A stretch of DNA of 64,000 bases from Haloactinopolyspora alba. Its GTDB lineage: Bacteria > Actinomycetota > Actinomycetes > Jiangellales > Jiangellaceae. Below the pieces are notes generated by a model. It had not been told where the DNA came from, made no database searches, and was given only the letters and a program-made list of their open reading frames with translations. Location: contig NZ_PYGE01000014.1 in assembly GCF_003014555.1 (NCBI RefSeq), forward strand, positions 1 through 64,000. Direction: 5' to 3'. Below, one piece after another: positions 42,529 to 50,002 of this stretch. Position 1 is the first letter of the stretch; each line of letters opens with the position of its first letter. The translations under genes were made by a program, and so were the position numbers.

Positions 42529-42582
42529 GTGCAACTCATGGGTTGCGCATCCATCCCGTGTCGTGCAACGCTGGGGTTGCAC
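42529..42582. promoter_or_regulatory. Tandem dyads, candidate ArsR operator pair
   Basis: GTGCAAC-N6-GTTGCAC occurs exactly at 42563-42582 and with one mismatch (GTTGCGC) at 42529-42548. Their centres are 34 bp apart, close to three helical turns. Both lie upstream of the SRPBCC-arsR-DUF899 operon. Confidence 0.6.
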
Positions 42583-42606
42583 ATTCCGGGAGGAAGAGGA
42601 GTCCTG

Positions 42607-43053
42607 ATGGATCTGGACCGGATCGAACGCGAGACCGTGATCGAGGCGCCCGTGGAACGGGTGTGGTCGCTGGTGACCGAACCCGGGTGGTGGGCGGCCG
42701 ATGACGCGAACCGGCCCGGCACCACCGCCGTCGAGGGCGAGTCGATGGTGGCGAAGAACGCCGAGCACGGCGACTTCCCGGTGCGGGTGGAGCAGGTCGA
42801 CCCGCCGACGTACGTGGCCTACCGCTGGGTCTCCGCGTTTCCGGGAGAGGAGCTGCGCGAGGACAACAGCACCCTGGTGGAGTTCACGCTGACCCCCGAA
42901 GGCGAGCGGACACGACTTCGGGTGGTCGAGAGCGGGTTCACCGGGCTGACCACGTCCGAGGAGAACCGCCGCAACATCATCGACGACCACACCGCCGGCT
43001 GGGCGGAGTGCCTCGACTGGCTGCACAAGCGCGCCGAACACCCGTCGGCGTGA
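42607..43053 (+). CDS. SRPBCC/AHSA1-like protein
   Basis: 148 residues of the START/Bet v 1 fold. MDLDRIERETVIEAPVERVWSLVTEPGWWAADD, a central VRVEQVDPPTYVAYRWVSAF, and a final helix AGWAECLDWLHKRAE are typical of AHSA1-type proteins. A ribosome site AGGAAGAGGAG precedes the ATG. It overlaps the arsR-type gene by GTGA, an arrangement widespread in actinobacteria. It probably binds a hydrophobic ligand; role unknown. Confidence 0.9.
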   Translation: MDLDRIERETVIEAPVERVWSLVTEPGWWAADDANRPGTTAVEGESMVAKNAEHGDFPVRVEQVDPPTYVAYRWVSAFPGEELREDNSTLVEFTLTPEGERTRLRVVESGFTGLTTSEENRRNIIDDHTAGWAECLDWLHKRAEHPSA

Positions 43054-43397
43054 CGGACGGACCACTCGGTGGCGGCGAGGACACCGTGGACAGCGTCATC
43101 GCCGCGCTGGCCGACTCGACCCGACGCCAGTTGCTCGACCTACTCTCCGAGCAGGGCGAGGCCACCGCCACCACGCTCGCCGAACGGATGCCCGTCTCAC
43201 GGCAGGCCGTGGTGAAGCACCTCGCCGTCCTCGACGCCGCCGGGCTGGTGACCGCCAACCGGGCCGGACGCGAGGTGCGCTACACCGTCCAGCCGGCCGC
43301 ACTGGCGCGGACGGCGCAGTGGATGGCCGCGCGCGCGGCTGCCTGGGACCAACGGCTGGCGAGGATCAAACGGATCGCCGAGCTGGACTCGAACTAG
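43050..43397 (+). CDS. ArsR-family winged-helix regulator
   Basis: 115 residues. VIAALADSTRRQLLDLLSEQGEATATTLAERMPVSRQAVVKHLAVLDAAGLVTANRAGREVRYTVQP is a full ArsR HTH. No CxxC or other canonical metal-binding pattern is present, so the ligand is probably not a metal. GTG 43050 overlaps the SRPBCC stop; GTG 43086, with GAGG before it, is an alternative that would remove 12 residues. It likely represses its own operon through the tandem dyads at 42529-42582. Confidence 0.9.
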   Translation: MTDGPLGGGEDTVDSVIAALADSTRRQLLDLLSEQGEATATTLAERMPVSRQAVVKHLAVLDAAGLVTANRAGREVRYTVQPAALARTAQWMAARAAAWDQRLARIKRIAELDSN

Positions 43398-43424
43398 CAA
43401 CGTCTTCGACAGAAGGGGAATCCC

Positions 43425-44162
43425 GTGAACACCGACACGAGCACACCGGCGCCCCGAGTCGCCGATCGCGCCACCTACCAGGCCGAGATGGACGCACTGC
43501 GGATCCGGGAGAAAGCGCACACCCACGAAGGAGACGCGATCGCTGCGGCTCGCCGACGGCTTCCGATGGTGGAGGTGGACGCCGCCGCCGAGCTGACCGG
43601 CCCGAACGGCCGGACCACGTTGCTGGAGGCCTTCGAGGGCCGCCGGCAGTTGATCGCCTACTTCCAGATGTGGCACACCGGCCAATCAGCAGCCGAACAG
43701 TGCGAAGGGTGCACCTTCTTCAACAGTCAGGTCCGCGAGCTGTCCTACCTGCACGCACGCGACGTCACGTACGCGACGTTCTGCCAGGGGCCGTACGAGG
43801 AGAGCGTCCGCTACCGCGACTTCATGGGCTGGGACGTGCCCTGGTACTCCGTGACGGAGTCGATCGAGGCGCTGATGGCGGGCCGCGGCCCGTTCATGCT
43901 GGCGTGCTACGTGCGGCAAGACGACCGGGTCTTCGAGACGTACTGGACCACCGGCCGCGGTGTCGAGGTGATGGACCAGACGTTGGGTCTGCTCGACCGC
44001 ACCGTGTACGGGCGACAGGAGCCGTGGGAGGACTCGCCCGCCGGCTGGCCGCAGGACCCCGACCACGCAACGTGGCGCACCGACGGTCGGCCCACCGCCC
44101 AGTGGTCCCGCCTCCGAGCCGGACGGTCCGACGACCTCGGCGTCGTCGAACGCACCAGCTGA
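43425..44162 (+). CDS. DUF899 family thioredoxin-like protein
   Basis: 245 residues. It contains RVADRATYQAEMDALRIREKAHTHEGDAIAAARRRLPMVEV, then LLEAFEGRRQLIAYFQMWH and EQCEGCTFFNSQVRELSYLHARDVTYATFCQG, where CEGC is the thioredoxin-like CxxC. The C-terminus EPWEDSPAGWPQDPDHATWRTDGRPT is conserved with the first DUF899 protein at 33038. AGAAGGGGA precedes GTG 43425. It is the last gene of the SRPBCC-arsR operon. Confidence 0.9.
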   Translation: MNTDTSTPAPRVADRATYQAEMDALRIREKAHTHEGDAIAAARRRLPMVEVDAAAELTGPNGRTTLLEAFEGRRQLIAYFQMWHTGQSAAEQCEGCTFFNSQVRELSYLHARDVTYATFCQGPYEESVRYRDFMGWDVPWYSVTESIEALMAGRGPFMLACYVRQDDRVFETYWTTGRGVEVMDQTLGLLDRTVYGRQEPWEDSPAGWPQDPDHATWRTDGRPTAQWSRLRAGRSDDLGVVERTS

Positions 44163-44183
44163 CGGAACCGACGCCGGCTCGGC

Positions 44184-44933
44184 TCACCGACCTGGCGTGT
44201 CCGGCAACCGGTAGACGGAGACATGGGACCCGGACTCGGCGGTGAACTCCGTACCGGACCAGTCGGCATGCCGGCTCTCCAGCTCCATCCCGGCAAGCTG
44301 CGCCATGAGATCGAGCTCGGCGGGCCAGATGTAGCGCTGCGGGGTGCGGAACAGTTCGGCCTCGCGGCCGTCGCCGAACGTGAAGTGGTGCGAGACGAGG
44401 TGCTGGTTCACGGTGTCGTAGGTGTCCACGCCGAGATAGCCGGGCTCGTCGTGAAACACCATGCCCCGCTGCCCGGGCGGCAACACACGCAGATCCGGAA
44501 CCCCGAGTTCGATGACGAACCGGCCGCCGGGCACGAGATGACGTGCCGCGTTGCGGAAGCATTCGACCTGTTCGGACTGGGTGAGCAGGTTCGCGATCGT
44601 GTTGAACACGAGGTAGACCAGCTCGAACTCTCCGGGGACTCGAGCCGTCGCCATGTCACCCGGCACGACGGGGATGCTCGCCTCGTCCACCTTGGTACGA
44701 AGCTGTTCGATCATCGGTGCGGACAGTTCGATTCCGGTCACCGGCACGCCGCGATCGGACAGCGGCACAGCCACCCTGCCGGTGCCGATGGCGAACTCGA
44801 GGGCATGGCCACCGCCGGCCAGCTCAGCGAGCCGGTCGACCGCCGGGTCCAGCACGTCCGGTGCGAACATCCCGGTGCCCGGGGTGTCGTACGCACGTGC
44901 CGCCACGACGTCCCAGATCTCGTCCTGCCTCAT
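44184..44933 (-). CDS. Class I SAM-dependent methyltransferase
   Basis: 249 residues. Motif I is ALEFAIGTGRVAVPLSDRGVPVTGIE. The acidic loop is VPGDMATARVPGEFELVYLVFNTIANL, and LVPGGRFVIELG is motif III. The C-terminal half (GQRGMVFHDEPGYLGVDTYDTVNQHLVSHHF) is of the Methyltransf_25 type used for small molecules. The start ATG 44933 and its own transcript are convergent with the DUF899 operon. Substrate unknown. Confidence 0.88.
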   Translation of the reverse strand: MRQDEIWDVVAARAYDTPGTGMFAPDVLDPAVDRLAELAGGGHALEFAIGTGRVAVPLSDRGVPVTGIELSAPMIEQLRTKVDEASIPVVPGDMATARVPGEFELVYLVFNTIANLLTQSEQVECFRNAARHLVPGGRFVIELGVPDLRVLPPGQRGMVFHDEPGYLGVDTYDTVNQHLVSHHFTFGDGREAELFRTPQRYIWPAELDLMAQLAGMELESRHADWSGTEFTAESGSHVSVYRLPDTPGR

Positions 44934-45038
44934 GCTGCATGACCTTGTCAGCCGGGCTGCCGGCCGTCGAACCGTTTTCCGGCCATGGCGAGACCGAGTC
45001 GTGGGGAGGACGCCACTGCTGGAGCAACGGGTCTACGT

Positions 45039-45497
45039 TCAGCGCCCGCAGCGGTCGGCGCGCTCCCACGGCCACTCGGACACGAGCCAGGAGGCGACGG
45101 CGTCGGCGAGCGGCACGTCGAGATCAGCATGCTCGGCGCTTACCCACGACTGGACGACGACGTCAAACTCCTCGGACTTCGAGGGGTACAGATACACGCA
45201 GCCGATGACCCCGCCGCTGGTCGGGTCGAGCACGGTGAACGTGAATCCGTTACCGGCGGCGAAGTCGGCTTCGTGTCGGCGCAGGTCGTCGAGGTTGGCC
45301 TCGAGCGTCATCCCGTCGAGCGGCGGCCAGCTGCCGTCGGGGTAGCCCGACGTCGCCCGGATGTGCTCGATGCTCGACATCCACGCCGCATGGTCGGACT
45401 CGTTGTGCTGCGGGCCCAGCGGTTCGAGTCGGAACCGATCGGTGACCAGGGAGGTCGGCGGGTCGAAATCGACCGGAACGAACGGGTCGGAAGACAT
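45039..45497 (-). CDS. GNAT-family N-acetyltransferase-like protein
   Basis: 152 residues with ATG 45497. The fold is visible as LVTDRFRLEPLGPQHNESDHAAW, followed by NGFTFTVLDPTSGGVIGCVYLYP and DLDVPLADAVASWL. The acetyl-CoA-binding Q/RxxGxG/A loop is degenerate, so catalytic competence is uncertain. It starts 24 bp after the dnaB stop on the same strand and may be a read-through partner. Confidence 0.8.
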   Translation of the reverse strand: MSSDPFVPVDFDPPTSLVTDRFRLEPLGPQHNESDHAAWMSSIEHIRATSGYPDGSWPPLDGMTLEANLDDLRRHEADFAAGNGFTFTVLDPTSGGVIGCVYLYPSKSEEFDVVVQSWVSAEHADLDVPLADAVASWLVSEWPWERADRCGR

Positions 45498-45520
45498 GGC
45501 TCGACGGTAACCGCAACCGG

Positions 45521-48130
45521 TCACTGCGCCATGTCGACGAAGCGGCTGTAGTGGCCCTGGAACGCCACGGTGATGGTGGCGGTGGGGCCGTTACGGTGCT
45601 TGGCGACGATGAAGTCCGCTTCACCGGCCCGCGGCGACTCCTTCTCGTAGGCGTCCTCACGATGCAGAAGTAGGACCATGTCCGCGTCCTGCTCAATCGA
45701 TCCCGATTCCCTCAAATCGGACAACATGGGCTTCTTGTCCTGCCGTTGTTCAGGACCGCGGTTGAGCTGACTCATCGCGATGACCGGGACATCCAGCTCT
45801 TTGGCCAGGAGCTTCAGCGCCCGGGAGAACTCCGAGACCTCCTGCTGGCGGCTCTCCACGCGCTTGCCGCTGGACATCAGCTGCAGGTAGTCGATGATGA
45901 TCAGCCGGAGATCGTTGCGCTGCTTGAGCCGGCGGCACTTGGCGCGGATCTCCATCATGGTCATGTTCGGTGAATCGTCGATGTACAGCGGCGCGCTGGA
46001 CACCTCGCCGGTGCTGCGGGCGATGCGGTTCCAGTCGTCGTCGGTCATCTGGCCGGAACGCATGTGGTGCAGCGGGACCTTGGCCTCGGCGGACAACAGC
46101 CGCATGGTGATCTCGTTGCGGCTCATCTCCAGCGAGAAGATCACCGAGGCCAGACCGTGCTTGATCGACGCCGCCCGCGCCACGTCCAGACCCAGGGTCG
46201 AATTGTGTGTCGGCACGAAGGAGCGTCCGGCGAGGTAGAGGTGATCGTGCGCCGCAACTTGCACACATCGAACGGGGACCGACGGAACCGGTCGTACGTC
46301 CACGACGGTGCGCGACATCGGTCCTTCGCCGACCCGTACGCGGTCAGCCTTGCGGCGCAGCCGGAAGACCTGATCACGTGGCGTGAACGTGATGCAGTAC
46401 GAGGTCGATGATGCCTCGTGGCGGCCACGCACCGGCTTGGTGGTCAACTGTGCGCGATAGCCGAGGGACTGAATCAGCTCGAGCGTGTCTCTTGCGAGTC
46501 GCTCGCTGGTGACCGCGAACTGAACGACTCCATTGGAGTTCACGTAGCCGTCGGTGTCGAGCAGACCGGCAAGCAGAGCTTTACGTTGAGCGATCGAAGC
46601 TCGCAGATACTCGGCCGGAATGTGCTTGTTCCCGAGGACACCCATCGTACGCAGCACGGCCTGGACGGTCCCGTGCCGGGAATGGTCCTGGCCGGGTATC
46701 TCCGGGTCGTCGGAAGTGAACCGCGCCGCATCGGCATGACCATCGCCCAGCCACACGCCAAGCGCGTACGGCGGCATCGGAAGGTCGAGATCCGGTAGGT
46801 CGACCGCACCGGCCAATCGGACAGTGTGGTTCAACCGGCTGTCGCCGGACTGACATCGCAGCGTTCGGGCCATCTCCGCTGTCGTGACGACGCCACTGTG
46901 GTCGGCAGCATGTCCGGCACCGACCGGCCGTGAAACTCGCGACGCGAGCTCACGCAGCAGTGCTCGGCGAGAGTAGACGGGCGCGTGCCACCCGTACGAC
47001 CTTCGTGCGCCGGCGACCCGACGCGGAGCGCGGCGCCCGGATCCGACCGTCTGCACCGCGCCGTGAATCGCGTGTGCAAACTCGCTTCCTGCCTCTTCCA
47101 CGGCCTCTGCAGCCGTGATCACCCGGTCCGACTCACGCTCTGATCGATCCGCGATCGCACACACACGCTGCACCGCCTCGCGCGCCCAGTAGTAACGGGG
47201 CTGGCGACGCTCGGACGCCGCCTTCCGGCTGGCCCGGGTGGATGTCGCCCACTGATGCTCGGCGTCGGCCACGATGACCGTCCCGTCCGAGAACTCGACC
47301 TCGTAACAGGGACGGCCATGCATGACGTCGGTCGCGGCCACCACCCGAGTCGGCCGCCCGTCGGCCCCGAAGAGGTTGTCGCCGACCTGAACGTCGCCCA
47401 TGGTCGTCCACCCTGTGGGGGTCGGAAGAGGCGTGTCCAGCGCCAACGCCTTGCCAACGGCAGGTCGCGCCGCCAGGATGACCATCTGCCCGGGGTGCAG
47501 CCCGTTGGTCAGCGCGTCCATGTCGGCGAAACCGGTGGGAACGCCGACCATCTGCCCGCCGCGGGACCCGATGGCCTCGATCTCGTCGAGAGCGCCCTCC
47601 ATGATCTCGGACAACGGGAGGTAGTCCTCGTTCGCCCGGCGCTCGGTAACGGCGTAGACCTCGGCCTGAGCACGGTCGACGATGTCGTCCGCGTCGCCGT
47701 CGTCGCCGTAGCCGAGCTGGACGATGCGGGTGCCGGCCTCGACCAGGCGGCGCAGGATGGCCCGTTCGCGGACGATCTCGGCGTAGAACGCGGCGTTGGC
47801 CGCCGACGGCACCGACGAGACCAGCGTGTGCAGGTAAGGCGCGCCGCCGACCCGGCCGATCTCACCGCTCTTCTGCAGCTGCGCGGCGACCGTGACCGCG
47901 TCGGCCGGCTCGCCGCGGCCGTACAGATCGATGACAGCTTCGTAGATGGCCTCGTGCGCGGGCCGGTAGAAGTCGTGGCCGCGCAGGATCTCGACCACAT
48001 CGGCCACGGCGTCCTTCGACAGCAGCATGCCGCCCAGCACGGACTGTTCGGCGGCGACGTCCTGCGGCGGCGTGCGCCCGCGCTCCGCGGGTGGCTCATC
48101 GTGCCGATCGGGCAGCTCCGTGACGCTCAC
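45521..48130 (-). CDS. dnaB: Replicative DNA helicase DnaB, interrupted by an intein
   Basis: The hexameric helicase at the replication fork. After removal of the 416-residue intein the extein is about 453 residues, normal for DnaB. The N-terminal domain begins PPQDVAAEQSVLGGMLLSKDAVADVVEILRG. Walker A is ARPAVGK|S, split by the intein between Lys and Ser. Walker B is LRLIIIDYLQLMSS, and the C-terminus shows VPVIAMSQLNRGPEQR and SGSIEQDADMVLLLHR. GTG 48130 is preferred; ATG 48163 upstream in frame would add 11 residues. Splicing must occur for helicase activity because the P-loop is broken. A DnaA-box cluster lies upstream. Confidence 0.96.
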   Translation of the reverse strand: MSVTELPDRHDEPPAERGRTPPQDVAAEQSVLGGMLLSKDAVADVVEILRGHDFYRPAHEAIYEAVIDLYGRGEPADAVTVAAQLQKSGEIGRVGGAPYLHTLVSSVPSAANAAFYAEIVRERAILRRLVEAGTRIVQLGYGDDGDADDIVDRAQAEVYAVTERRANEDYLPLSEIMEGALDEIEAIGSRGGQMVGVPTGFADMDALTNGLHPGQMVILAARPAVGKALALDTPLPTPTGWTTMGDVQVGDNLFGADGRPTRVVAATDVMHGRPCYEVEFSDGTVIVADAEHQWATSTRASRKAASERRQPRYYWAREAVQRVCAIADRSERESDRVITAAEAVEEAGSEFAHAIHGAVQTVGSGRRAPRRVAGARRSYGWHAPVYSRRALLRELASRVSRPVGAGHAADHSGVVTTAEMARTLRCQSGDSRLNHTVRLAGAVDLPDLDLPMPPYALGVWLGDGHADAARFTSDDPEIPGQDHSRHGTVQAVLRTMGVLGNKHIPAEYLRASIAQRKALLAGLLDTDGYVNSNGVVQFAVTSERLARDTLELIQSLGYRAQLTTKPVRGRHEASSTSYCITFTPRDQVFRLRRKADRVRVGEGPMSRTVVDVRPVPSVPVRCVQVAAHDHLYLAGRSFVPTHNSTLGLDVARAASIKHGLASVIFSLEMSRNEITMRLLSAEAKVPLHHMRSGQMTDDDWNRIARSTGEVSSAPLYIDDSPNMTMMEIRAKCRRLKQRNDLRLIIIDYLQLMSSGKRVESRQQEVSEFSRALKLLAKELDVPVIAMSQLNRGPEQRQDKKPMLSDLRESGSIEQDADMVLLLHREDAYEKESPRAGEADFIVAKHRNGPTATITVAFQGHYSRFVDMAQ
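46202..47449 (-). mobile_element. DnaB intein with class 3 marks and a LAGLIDADG homing endonuclease
   Basis: 416 residues inserted in the P-loop. The first residue is Ala (ALALDTP), not Cys/Ser. The C-terminus is FVPTHN followed by the extein Ser. The class 3 Trp-Cys-Thr triplet is present: Trp67 two residues after the block B His (AEHQW), Cys395 in block F (VRCVQV), and Thr414 in block G (VPTHN). Two LAGLIDADG motifs (LGVWLGDGH near 230 and LLAGLLDTDGY near 292-302) mark a homing endonuclease. In class 3 inteins the block F Cys makes the first branched intermediate. Boundaries follow exactly from DnaB alignment. Confidence 0.93.
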
Positions 48131-48301
48131 CAGACCCCCATTCGACGACGACCTCGCGGCCATACACGTGTTCTAACAGGCGCCACCGACAAGACCCCGT
48201 GCATCGACGACGGCACCGGCAGCCGGTACGGACTGACGTCGAACGTACGGCTGATCGGGAACCCGCACCAAGCCTGCCACGCACATCCCCTGTGGGCGGC
48301 C

Positions 48302-48453
48302 TGTGGACGATCATCCACAAGTCCAGGCCGTTCGTGGAAACGATCATCCCCAGCTGTGGACAACACTGGGGAAACTCGCCTGCCAATCAGCCGCACGATC
48401 ACCATCGAGCGCCACTGACCTGCGATGACGTCAATCCACCGGGGTGTGGACAC
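48302..48453. promoter_or_regulatory. DnaA-box cluster in the 370-bp dnaB/MATE intergenic region
   Basis: Within a gene-free stretch (48164-48532) there are four 9-mers close to the actinobacterial DnaA box TTGTCCACA. They are TGTGGACGA at 48302, TCATCCACA at 48311, TGTGGACAA at 48355 (an exact box on the complementary strand) and TGTGGACAC at 48445. The first two form an inverted pair. A CCCCAG/CTGGGG stem (48348-48371) brackets the exact box. The rest of the interval shows nothing else clear. Confidence 0.55.
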
Positions 48454-48532
48454 AGATCCCCACCCTTGGGGATCTCGCATACCGAGATGAGACCCTCCGA
48501 CGTCAGGGGTAACCCCTAGCGTCGGTGCTGCC

Positions 48533-49882
48533 ATGCGTCGACGTCTCCCCCAGTCCCTGCGCCGTCACCCCGCGGACCACGAGATCCTGCGGCTCGCGCT
48601 CCCCGCGCTCGGCGCCCTCGTGGCCGAACCGCTGTTCCTGCTCAGCGACTCGGCGATCATCGGGCACCTGGGCACGCCACAGCTGGCCGGGCTGGGCATC
48701 GCGTCGACCGTGCTGTCCACACTCGTCAACGTCTCGATCTTCCTGGCCTACGGCACCACGGCCGCCGTCGCCCGGATGCTCGGCGCCGACGACACCGCGG
48801 GCGCGCTGCGCGCGGGCCTGGACGGCTGCTGGCTGGCCGTCGTGGTCGGCGGCGGGACGCTGGCCGTGGGCTGGCCGCTCACGCCGTGGATCGTCGACCT
48901 GTTCGGGCCGTCCGCCGAGGTCGCCGACCACGCCGTGACCTACCTGCGGATCAGTCTGCTCGGCATCCCGTCGATGCTCCTGGTGCTCGCGGCCACGGGG
49001 GTGCTTCGCGGACTGCAGGACACCCGCACGCCCCTGTACGTCGCCGTCTCCGGCGCCGTCGGGAACGTCGCGCTGAACGTCGCCCTGGTCTACGGCCTCG
49101 GGCTCGGGATCGCCGGCTCGGCCATCGGCACGGTCGTGGCCCAGACCGCCATGGCCGCCGTCTTCGTCGTCATCGTCGGGCGTGCCGCGACCCGGCACGG
49201 TGTGGCGCTCACACCACACTGGCCCGGGGTACGGCGCGCGTTCGGGGCCGGCGTCCCGTTGCTCGTGCGCACCGTCGCCATCCGGGTCGCACTGATCGTC
49301 ACCACCGTCGTGGCCACCGGCCTGGGGACGGCGGAGCTCGCCGCGCATCAGATCGCCTTCACCACGTGGACTCTGCTGGCACTGATGCTGGACGCGGTCG
49401 CGATCGCGGCGCAGGCACTGGTCGGCAGGGCGCTGGGCGCCGGCGACACCGCAGCGGCCCGGTCGACGACCCGCCGGATGGTCCAGTGGGGCGTGCTCGC
49501 GGGGTTCGGCCTGGCAGTCGTCCTGCTCGCGACCGGTTCGGTCTACGCCCAGCTGTTCACCACCGACCCGGAGGTCCGCGCCCTGCTGTTCGACGCGCTC
49601 GTCGTCGCCGCCGTGCTACAGCCGATCGCCGCCTGGGGGTTCGTCCTGGACGGCGTGCTCATCGGCGCCGGCGACGGCCGCTACCTGGCGTGGGCGTCGG
49701 TCGTCTCGGTGCTGTTCTTCCTGCCCACCGCGTGGCTGGTCGACGCCCTCGACCTGGCCGGCACGACGGGCATCACGGCGCTGTGGGCCGCCATCGGCGT
49801 CTGGATGCTCGCCCGAGTGGTGACGCTCGCACTCCGCGAACGCGGGGACACCTGGATGGTCACCGGCGCCTCGCTCCCATGA
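48533..49882 (+). CDS. MATE-family efflux transporter (DinF-like)
   Basis: 449 residues with about 12 membrane segments. LALPALGALVAEPLFLLSDSAIIGHLG at the N-terminus is the MATE start. LGRALGAGDTAAARS-type and VLRGLQDTRTPLYVAVSG motifs repeat in the halves. Members expel cationic drugs with Na+ or H+. A MATE gene next to dnaB is a common actinobacterial arrangement, as I recall from Streptomyces. AGGGGTAACCCCT at 48505-48517 is a short dyad in its promoter region. The gene ends in a long hairpin. Confidence 0.93.
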   Translation: MRRRLPQSLRRHPADHEILRLALPALGALVAEPLFLLSDSAIIGHLGTPQLAGLGIASTVLSTLVNVSIFLAYGTTAAVARMLGADDTAGALRAGLDGCWLAVVVGGGTLAVGWPLTPWIVDLFGPSAEVADHAVTYLRISLLGIPSMLLVLAATGVLRGLQDTRTPLYVAVSGAVGNVALNVALVYGLGLGIAGSAIGTVVAQTAMAAVFVVIVGRAATRHGVALTPHWPGVRRAFGAGVPLLVRTVAIRVALIVTTVVATGLGTAELAAHQIAFTTWTLLALMLDAVAIAAQALVGRALGAGDTAAARSTTRRMVQWGVLAGFGLAVVLLATGSVYAQLFTTDPEVRALLFDALVVAAVLQPIAAWGFVLDGVLIGAGDGRYLAWASVVSVLFFLPTAWLVDALDLAGTTGITALWAAIGVWMLARVVTLALRERGDTWMVTGASLP

Positions 49883-49933
49883 TCATCGGCACTTTCCCGC
49901 CCATATGACGGTGAAGTGCCGATGATCATGGGA
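49875..49933 (+). terminator. Perfect 20-bp-stem terminator of the MATE gene
   Basis: The arm 49875-49894 is exactly complementary to 49914-49933, with a 19-nt loop. The left arm contains the MATE stop codon (49880-49882). Confidence 0.75.
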
Positions 49934-50002
49934 ACGGTAGCCGGGCAGTCCTGCCACACTGTCGGCAGTTGAACCCGGCCGGCCGAGGAGCGCACCAACG
50001 AC

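Noticed and set aside
46202-47449. The DnaB insertion as an insertion sequence or sequencing artefact
   Set aside because: It keeps the frame through both junctions and has complete intein blocks and LAGLIDADG motifs.
48164-48532. The DnaA-box region as the chromosomal origin oriC
   Set aside because: Only four boxes, one exact, and no dnaA or dnaN nearby. Regulation of dnaB or a titration site is more likely.
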